A stretch of DNA of 21,151 nt, from assembly GCA_008931825.1 (NCBI GenBank), contig QXVZ01005990.1, positions 1 to 21,151 of the forward strand, read 5' to 3'. Source of the DNA: Phallusia fumigata (Eukaryota; Chordata; Ascidiacea; Phlebobranchia; Ascidiidae). The notes under the pieces were generated by a model. That model was not told the origin of the DNA and did not search any database. It saw only the letters and a program-made list of their open reading frames with translations. This document shows positions 9,305 to 17,900 of this stretch, one piece after another (within the stretch, counting starts at the first letter, position 1; every line of letters begins with the position of its first letter). A program made the translations under genes and the position numbers.

Positions 9305-11983
9305 GTACATTAAACTTTAATAAATGCCCATCTAATACACTGCATCCGGACTTATACATGTAATTATTTCTTTCAAACAATCTTGGGTAATTGTCGTAGT
9401 TTTTGGTCCCCGCAGCAATGTACCTGCTGGACAAGGCACAACCCCTTTCAACAAGTATAACTTCCCAGAAACATACCTGTATCGTTCAGGGGCATGCACA
9501 CCCTGGCTGAGTTGAATTTGTTGAGATCTGAAAGTTCTTTTCATGCACCAGCTCTGCGCAAAGCTGACGAAGAAAAGTTGTTCGCTTGTGAGTGCTGTGC
9601 CCGGCAGAGACCGTCGTACACCTGCGTTCTCGCTCATCCAAAGTTTGTAAGCCTATGTTTAACACCCATATGTTACCACCTTGATGCATTGAACGCGGTC
9701 TTGGGTAGTGTCACAAGCTATGTGGTTTGAGTTGCAGAGAATATGACTGTGAGTAGAATTAATCTTTCTGAACAATCTGGTTGAATTTTCATCGTTTGCT
9801 AGCGTGGCGTGATTACGAGTAGTATCACAAACTACGTGTCATGTACATTAAATGCTCCATGTTCCAAAAAGTTTGTGAGAGTTTTAAACAATGCCCTTTT
9901 TACCACAGCAACACTAAGTCCTGCTTGGCAATCTTGTAGGACCTACTGAGTTGGACTTAAAAGCACTTTAAAGGAAAGTGTGTTTGGAACACCGCCTTCT
10001 TTACTGCGTGTTTAATTATTTGTTGATCCCATGGATTATTTGTACTTACCTTGAACACAATACGAAGCCCACCCATGTCAGCTATGTTCTCTGCCATGGT
10101 TCGGTATCCGTTGACCTGCAACATATCAAGTTTGTAAACATATGTGTATGTGTGGTTTAATTTAAAGACACAAGGTTCATAGTTCGAATCCCAAAACTGG
10201 ATTAATTCTTGATTGGCGATTCAATGAGTCAGGCAAATTGAATTAGGGATGTTAAAGACACAACGCCATAAAGTTACCATTGACATCAGAAGTCTGCAAG
10301 TGACGTCACAGATCTAAAAATGACGACACAAATCTACAAGTGACGTCACAGACTTACAAGTGACCTCACCGATGCATATGACATGTGAAGTAAAACTTGC
10401 GGGGGGCGGCTGCACTTCCACAAATAACATTACAACTTACGTTTTGTTTGAGAGACTTCACTTCATATGAGCTGTACAGTTTTGCCGCGCATGCGTAAAC
10501 CGGTTGGTTGTCTTGCACTGTGCGAAGAATCGGAGTTACTCGTATTTTACGAACACAACTCAGCAACATACTTACGCCAATCCTCGAATCCGTGCAGCAA
10601 CTCGTGCGCAATTGTTGAGCCAATGGAACCGTAGTTCACCACTCTGAAAAAAAACATGGAAGCATTTCACGTGATGTGTATTTTGGTGCGTATGGATTGG
10701 TGGTGGTTTGCAAAACTGAGCTTTTAAGTAGGTTGATTTATGGGAACTCGACTTAATTTGAGGCAGATCTGGAAACTACTCGATTGCCGTGACTCTACTT
10801 ATGGTTGTTAACTACTCGAACACGCTACAGAAACTCGCCTAAAGTCAAGTTAGTCTGTCTGACTCGATTTAAAATCAACTACTCGACTTCACAGCAAAAT
10901 ACTCTGGTTACAAACCAAACTCGCAAAAGGCCGAAATCGGGGGTAAAATGGGCCGAACTAAATAAATTTTTAACCAAGAATACCACTCGACTTTTCGTTA
11001 AATGACTTGAGGCAAAACTCGCACTTGGCTCAAATTAGAGGTCAAATAAATCGTCTTACTCAGCTGGAGGGGAATTGTTGTTGTAGGTTCAAACTTACTC
11101 TGGAGCTTTTGAGTCAAACATCGGTGGTTGAAGCAGACCTGCGGGGAGGATCATCTCATTGTTCCGGCGAACGTAGAAAGCTCCAGTTGAGTAAAACGGC
11201 AGCGCCCATCTGTGAATGGGAAAAATGCAAGTTAGTATTATGTTAACTACCGGTTTTATTTGGTAAATTGATCTCCTGTTTAAATGAGGTTGAGTGGTTA
11301 GCACGACTGCCTTGTGCTCGCAAGGTTGTGGGTTCTAATCCTGTCTCGGTCGCTTGTGTTTTGGGTTGACCCAAATTTAAGTCAACTTCAAAACTCAAAT
11401 AAAACAAAGAAACAAAACGTGGTTTTATCCGACTTACGCGTTTGTGTCGACTGAGCCCACAAGTTTGTTGGCTGCCTGCCAGATCTTTGACTTTACGCTT
11501 TCCAAGTAGTTGTTGAAGAAAGTATTGTCACCAACTTCAAACTGCAACAAGCAAATTGTATAGTGGGTTTCGGCTTTATTTTCTTGACTTAGTAAAGATA
11601 TGTACGTTCTTTACACAAAAGTATCTCAAATTTGTGAAGTATCTGGTGCCATCCAGCGGATACGGTTTGAAATTGCAAATTATCAACGTCTATAAAATTG
11701 TTGACTTAAAAAGTGTGAAACTCAAGTTGTCAATTCTGAAAAGCTGTGATGAATTTAAATGAAAATTAGCGTAAACTAATGCAGACTATTCCAGGTATGA
11801 TGTAAATTTACTGAATTTTATTCAAAATGTGAAAAATTGGGCAAACACCTGCAGATTGTGTAGTTATGATGTAAATACAAATATACGTACTGCTTCAGCG
11901 CTGACCTGGTACTTGCGATCAACTATCGAATTGTCCTGATACATTCGTTCGTCGTATCCGATTTTAATGTCCATCTGATTTAA
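9300..11983 (-). CDS. M13 gene exons 8-15: catalytic lobe (Peptidase_M13)
   Basis: HELLH is encoded at 10592-10606 and AENIADMGG in exon 10050-10115. Together they supply two zinc histidines, the catalytic Glu, the third zinc ligand Glu and the orienting Asp. HGF-ED follows HELLH, and HAPERYR keeps the His and Arg equivalent to neprilysin His711 and Arg717. Three oddities stand out. The substrate-binding NAFY motif reads GAFY (exon 11099-11209). The roughly 29 residues that usually separate HGFDD from the next conserved Cys are reduced to about 10. The C-terminus ends CSVLDGHLLKFNVQ instead of the usual CxxW. Alignment was done by eye against recalled neprilysin. Confidence 0.88.
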
Positions 11984-14900
11984 CTGAAAGAAACAAATGA
12001 TTGCTTTAGTTCACAAGCGAGTTTTCATTTTGTTTGAAAATCAGTTTGAAACACTTATCAACCTAAAAAGTATTGTGGAACGTTGAAACATAAAGGATGC
12101 ACTTATTGGTCTAAGTTGAATTGATTTGGGCTCAATTGGCGGCTAAAGTTAATTTGAACGAAAAGGCTTTCGTGACNCGTATGATAACCGAGTTCCCGTT
12201 GGCGATTATTGTGTTCCTAGCGGTTGTAAAGGTATAACTTGTTATTTGCTCTATGTGGGTCATCGAATCAACAGAAACCCTTTTACGGCCAACCTTTATG
12301 TGTCAAACTCACTCCAATGTGAACCCTCGTTACATAACGCCTTGTAATTACGGTATAGCTACAGCGCGTTCAACCTTGATCCACTTTGCTACAGTGGTTT
12401 CGTGTCGTTACGACTTCTTTTCATCCAGCGAAATAACTCGACCCAACCCACTGAAAACCCAAGCACAGATTTGACCAACATTGCTCACAAAGTTACGACT
12501 AGTTAGCTATGAACAATGGCACAAAGTCACTCTAACCGTTGTTCCGTGGTTTTAATGAGCTTAGATAAATTCCTGAAGTAATTCTCAGTTCCTTGAATGA
12601 GAACCTTCGTGTCTGGCGTCAAGGGAACCATTGTAACAATGCGACGAAGCAAACGAAACCATCCGATCTGTAAAAAACAAATTCATTTTATTTTTGTAAC
12701 ACCAATCTCGGTTATTTTTCTCGTGCTGTTCACAGCAAAACCGCTAAGTTCAAATCTGCTGCTTCGTATCAAGCATGAGTTCTTGCCAATTAAAAAGGTT
12801 GTAAAATTTTGATGTAACACAGTTTAGCTCTTTGGTTTTGAAAAATGTCGACCAAGTTTTTTGGGGGCAGATATTTTGGACTGTGGCGTGTGATGCGGCG
12901 TGAAGGTGACCTTGACCGTGACTCGAGTCAGAGTGCTAAAATTTTCCGGTCACATTAAAAACACCTTGACTCGGAAACCGGTTGTTTCATAGCTCTCTGG
13001 CAGTTTCGTTTTTAATTCTTCAACTCCGTGTCTTGTATTCATTGGTTTTCAGGAAATTCCAAGTTTTCTAGTCACTTTTCGTGTCAGCCAGCGAAATCTG
13101 TCACTTCACTTTTGACGGATACAGAAAGAAAATTTCCTCCCCAAAGTCTCCCAGCTAATGTGCTTCCATTATGAGGTCAATAATTAGTTTTATGTGTCAC
13201 AATGGCACCCCACCCCGCATCGATTCATCCCGTACCAATCTGGAATCAATTAAAATCGCCATCGCGCCTTCCCTCTATGACGTCACTATAGGCTGTTTGT
13301 TGCATCACAGAGTCAGAGCGCGATTGGATTATTTTCACGTTGATTGAGTTTGGCACCAATTAGCTGGGGGCTTCGGTCGGGGTCAATAATTTCGGCGGAA
13401 GCTTTTTGATTTTTCTTTTTAATTGCGCTCAAAGAGCTCTGCGCTTCAGCTCTAAATGGGATTTCAAATTTTTTATTTATTTTAATTTGATACTTTTTGT
13501 GTTTGTTTAAGTTGAAGGCGTGGATAAATGTGAGTTTATGGATTTCTACATTTACAACTTTGTTTACAATTTTGTTAAAAATATCTACAATTTTGTTAAA
13601 AAATAAATATAAGAACCACAAAAATGCAAATAATTTCGAGAGGCAACCAAATTTACTTTAGGTTTGAAAACAGAGCTTTTGTTCCAATTGTAAACTCTGC
13701 CAATGCATAATCACTCCTTGAAATTCAACCAGTAAAGTTTATCCCATTTTGCAAACAAATAAAACCCCACATAGTCGTCACGATGGCTCTTGTTCTTTCA
13801 TAATGACCCACATTCGCTTGGGAGATGATTGAAATGGAATTGAATTTGATGAAGCTTGTTACGACACAGAGGGATCGTGTTCCTTTCCCAGTTAACACGA
13901 TCGCGTCGCATTAATAATTAATCGCAATATATTCCAATGAAGATTCGCGATTCGACGTAGCGAGAAGCGCAGTGACACTCATTCATGCGCATGAATTCGC
14001 ACGAAGGCCTCAACAATTAACTTATCAAGAGGAGGAACATCTTTCTACTCATTGCACGCACTTGAACAGAAGTGGGCAAACCACGCCCCCCTAGGTGTCA
14101 ACACAAATTAATGCATTCAACAAATTCATTTTTCTTTTGCCCACAGCCTATGACTTAACACGATTCGTATGGTGGTTCTTTTCCACATTTGCACGGCCAC
14201 ATGGTCAAATTAAGGAAAAACTGTGGGTTAAAACAAATTGGCCATCTTGCATTTGAGGCTAGTTTTGTTGAATGGGCCTTACTATTGTTTCACGTCTTCT
14301 GATAAATTTTCCCAGGGAAAAAAACGTGCATAAACTGCACCGAGTCATTTTAAACAGGAGTTAAAATTTCGGTTTATACCCCGTTTCTTTTTCTACTTCT
14401 GGTAACATTTTTTGAGTATTTATAGCCTTTACTAGCACATTAACCTTAAAAAATACCTACAGAACGATTTCTTCACAAAATATGGAACAGTTACATGTGA
14501 TGAAACTTCATTAATTAAAAACATTACAAAGAGCTTGTATATAGTGAATGCATTTTGGTGAAAGCATTACTTCACTTTATACAAGCTCTCTGGCAGTTAT
14601 GTTTTTAATCAAGTCACTCCTCACGTCTGTGTATTGTGTTTCAAAATACCTCACTGCCATTTAAATTGTTCCGATAAAGTTCAGTTTGTACACACACACA
14701 GCGGGTTTGGTGTGCTGCTGCTGCATGGACCTTTTCAAACGTTCCATCGATTTGTGCACGGCGTATAAGAATCAATATCGTGGCTATCTTAACTTACCAT
14801 GGGACACAATCGTTCCAACCTTCTAATGGGGATATTCAGGAAGGGCTGCTGGGCGATCTCGTCGAAAGGAACTTGAATCTGGGGAGTTTTGGGTGATTAG

Positions 14901-17900
14901 GAACATTATCACAATGTACAGTAGTTGGTGGTCGTTTTTGTGGCTAAGAATTCACACAAACATTTGAAAGTGACCTTGGATTTGACATGCTTTTGGTTTG
15001 TTGTTGTCAGTTGCCCAGTCTTGCATGTATTTAGTTGGTCGGGTGGTTTTATGTTGTAGGTTTACTCTTTTGAAACTAACTGTGTAATTGCTGGTGTTTT
15101 TATTGCCCTGACTACGGTCACTTGCTGGGGATGATATTTTAAACACAAATATGCTGGTGAAACAATAAGATACCAACATTACGCCCCTCAGAAACTGCTT
15201 GTTTATGACCACAGGTGGTGTACAATTATTTTTTAGTTTTCTTAATGCGTTGGAAAATTGGAATTTGTTTAAACATGCCGAAAGCACTTTTGGGAAGGTG
15301 TTAAAAAACGCTGTTTATGAAGATTTTAATCGAAAGTTTTCCACCAAAGACCAGACCCAACTTTATTCCTGATGATCCCAATGTACTCGATCCTCAGTCT
15401 TTACTTACTCGCCACAATAACTTAACTCGAATGACTCTCATCACTCTTACAACAAAAAACAAGGAGTGGCACATTTTGACCAACCAACCTTCGCTAGTTC
15501 TCGTTCGAACGAGTATATTTCGTTCACTACTCGTTCTATATCGGACGCTCCCAGCAGCTTCAGCAGTTTTCTTGCAGCTTTTTTGAACAACCTCTCCAAC
15601 AACTCGGGATTGTTGTCCTGCAAATTCGTGTGACTGGTAACGAAGGTGAAACTTCAGTAATGTTTTGTCAGATTGTAATATCCCACCCTGGTCAATAATC
15701 AGTTTACCTTCGTTGGGTTGCGTGACTTACCTTTAACAAATACAAACTTCTGTCTGGAAGGGTGAGGATCCCGTTTTGACCAATCTGTAAAGTGCAAAAG
15801 ACAACAGCTGTTGGATTGTGCGTTTTGAATATCATAAAAAGGAGAGTCGTTATCTTTTCTTCCTGCAAAGCTTTTCCAAGACTATGATACACGCTTTCGG
15901 AACAGGCGGTAAAAAAACTTGAAATCAAGGGCGGAAGACCAGTAGTACCAGAGGTTTTCTATTGCCTACTTGCCAAACAATTTCAAAATACTGATTTTGT
16001 GTTTTGGTAAGTTAACAGGAGTATAAAAAAGTAAAGGCATAATTTTGTCTTTTTTGTAGTTGCTTTGGGGCCAAGTTAAGAATAGTCAAAAAATGGGGGA
16101 TGGGTCTTTGAAACTTGGAAAACATTTAAAACTATACTGCTGCTTTTAAAATTTTTCTTGAGAGTAACCAAAATATGAGCTGTTGATCATTGCAACAATT
16201 CCAAACGTAATTAAAAACGAAACTGCCAGGGAGCTTGTATATACCGAACTGATTATAATTGCACTGTCAACAGCGATTGTCAAAATGTTTGCATTACAAT
16301 GTATTCACTGCATACAAGCTCTCTGGTAGTTATGTTTTTAACTAAGCTATACTCAAATCCGTGACTTTCTCTGTTAAATTCCAAACTTACCAATAAAATA
16401 TACTTGGATGTGTTGGTCGGGTCAATATCAATGTCAATTCCGAACAAGACGCTTGTACTGAGGACGCCCTGGTTCTGGTAGATAAGTTCATCCAAGTCCC
16501 AGGCTGATTCATTCCAACTTCCCAACGCGTCCCAACCGCCAAGTGATGTCACCTTCGCTACAAGGGGTCTTCCCCCGAGGTCCTCGATGGTCATCTCATC
16601 GATGCACGATTTGTAAAATTTTTTCGCCTGAACATGTTTGCCATGAAGTTGAAGTTTTGAGAGATACGCAATCTCATTGTTGCAGAATTTTATTACAGTT
16701 TTGCATTAAAAAATACAAATAATGTTAATTTTACCGCCCAATTAGATCACAAATCGCGATATGACGTTACCTCACCGTTTTTTTATCAACAAAAAGCCTA
16801 AGTTGTCTTAAAACTTTGCCAAAACCTCGTTAAAAACATTTAATTTGTTCAGTTTTACCCGATACGCGGTTCGAACCCATGACCTCTCACCTTTTCTTCG
16901 GCATAGGAGATATTTCCTTGTATCATGGCAGTTTTATTGAGAGCTGGGCGCAACAATAGTTCGTACAAAATCCGGTCGTTCCTCTCAGCTATTTCGTTGC
17001 TGATTCCATATTGATCCGAATTCAAACGAATGTAATTCTCCTTCAACCAACCACCACACGAGTATGCGTAGAAATCTGAAATGTACATACATTGAAGTAG
17101 TAAGAAGCGGTAAAAATTCTTTTTTTAGCCAAAAATTGTTATGTTGCTTCTGGAAATGTGTTCATTTTGTTTTCTATGAACTTTTATTCGTTCCCTACTA
17201 GACAAGAGGTAATATAGAGTAATATTAAAACCACTGGTCTACCTAAACAGAAATACTGCACCTTTTATAAACAACATAACTATAAAGTGCAAATTCTTCC
17301 CATTAACTCATAAAATTCCCAGAGAAGGAAGTCCTCTCCGGTTGGAAACCACTGGATTAGAGAAAAAAAGTATAAAGTTTTTGCTTTAAAAGAAACAAGA
17401 CAGAGCGGGATTTGAAACAGCAACCCTTGAATGCAACGCTCCTTCATCAAATACTCTGCTATCTCGAAGTTCACAATCACATTTCTTCAGAAATCGATTT
17501 GTGATAATTTGGTTCGTTAGCGACAGAGCAAAATTATTGTGGCTGAGATTATTCTCTAACTTTTCCCCTTGCGGGTTCAAGATTTCGCTAGTTGGATAAG
17601 TAAACGATTAATCCGTGGCAGCACAGTATCGTTTAACCTCCTGGCTGATTGCGGTACGAAATCGTTTTTTGTAAACCATTATGTTGTGAAAATAAATTGC
17701 TTTTGAGAACTTTCCACAAAGTCATCTTGTTCTCGTGGATACACAGATGAAATCCACAAAGAAAAAAATGGCTTGATTTATTGCTTTCTTTTTTAAGTTT
17801 TACAAATTCTAGGTTTGTGTGAGTAGAGTAAGACTTGAAGTTCGAAAAAAGTTGTAATTTTCAGAAAAACTTTTCTATTTTTTGGCGGTCTTTGTTTAAA

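Larger units (their letters stand above)
12668..14797 (-). other. Largest M13 intron, with two short inverted-repeat elements
   Basis: This 2.1-kb intron contains MITE copies at 12955-13015 and 14515-14608, one TGACGTCA at 13278-13285, a short CA run at about 14690-14700 and AT-rich homeodomain-like words near 13910-13925. The minus-strand open frame at 13313-13621 is low-complexity and not supported. Enhancer activity is possible but not visible from sequence alone. Confidence 0.4.

Noticed and set aside
8918-9310. 130-codon minus-strand open frame downstream of the M13 stop
   Set aside because: It overlaps the last M13 exon only at its edge, in another frame, and has no recognised family.
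9486-9689. Acceptor at 9622 for M13 exon 14 (shorter exon)
   Set aside because: The upstream acceptor at 9653 keeps phase 0 and restores AYKLWMSENAG, which aligns with AYRAYQNY of neprilysin.
11292-11345. Functional tRNA gene
   Set aside because: The anticodon loop has six bases, there is no paired acceptor stem, and a second degenerate copy exists, so it is a SINE.
12362-12452. Possible missing M13 exon on minus (WMKRSRND resembling KESRNAF)
   Set aside because: The similarity is a few residues, the frame needs a different incoming phase, and a stop follows quickly.
13313-13621. 102-codon minus-strand open frame
   Set aside because: It is Lys/Asn/Ile-rich, AT-driven sequence inside a large intron with no splice context or homology.
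14952-15287. 111-codon minus-strand open frame
   Set aside because: It lies in an intron, has no domain signature, and its ends do not fit splice phases of the gene.
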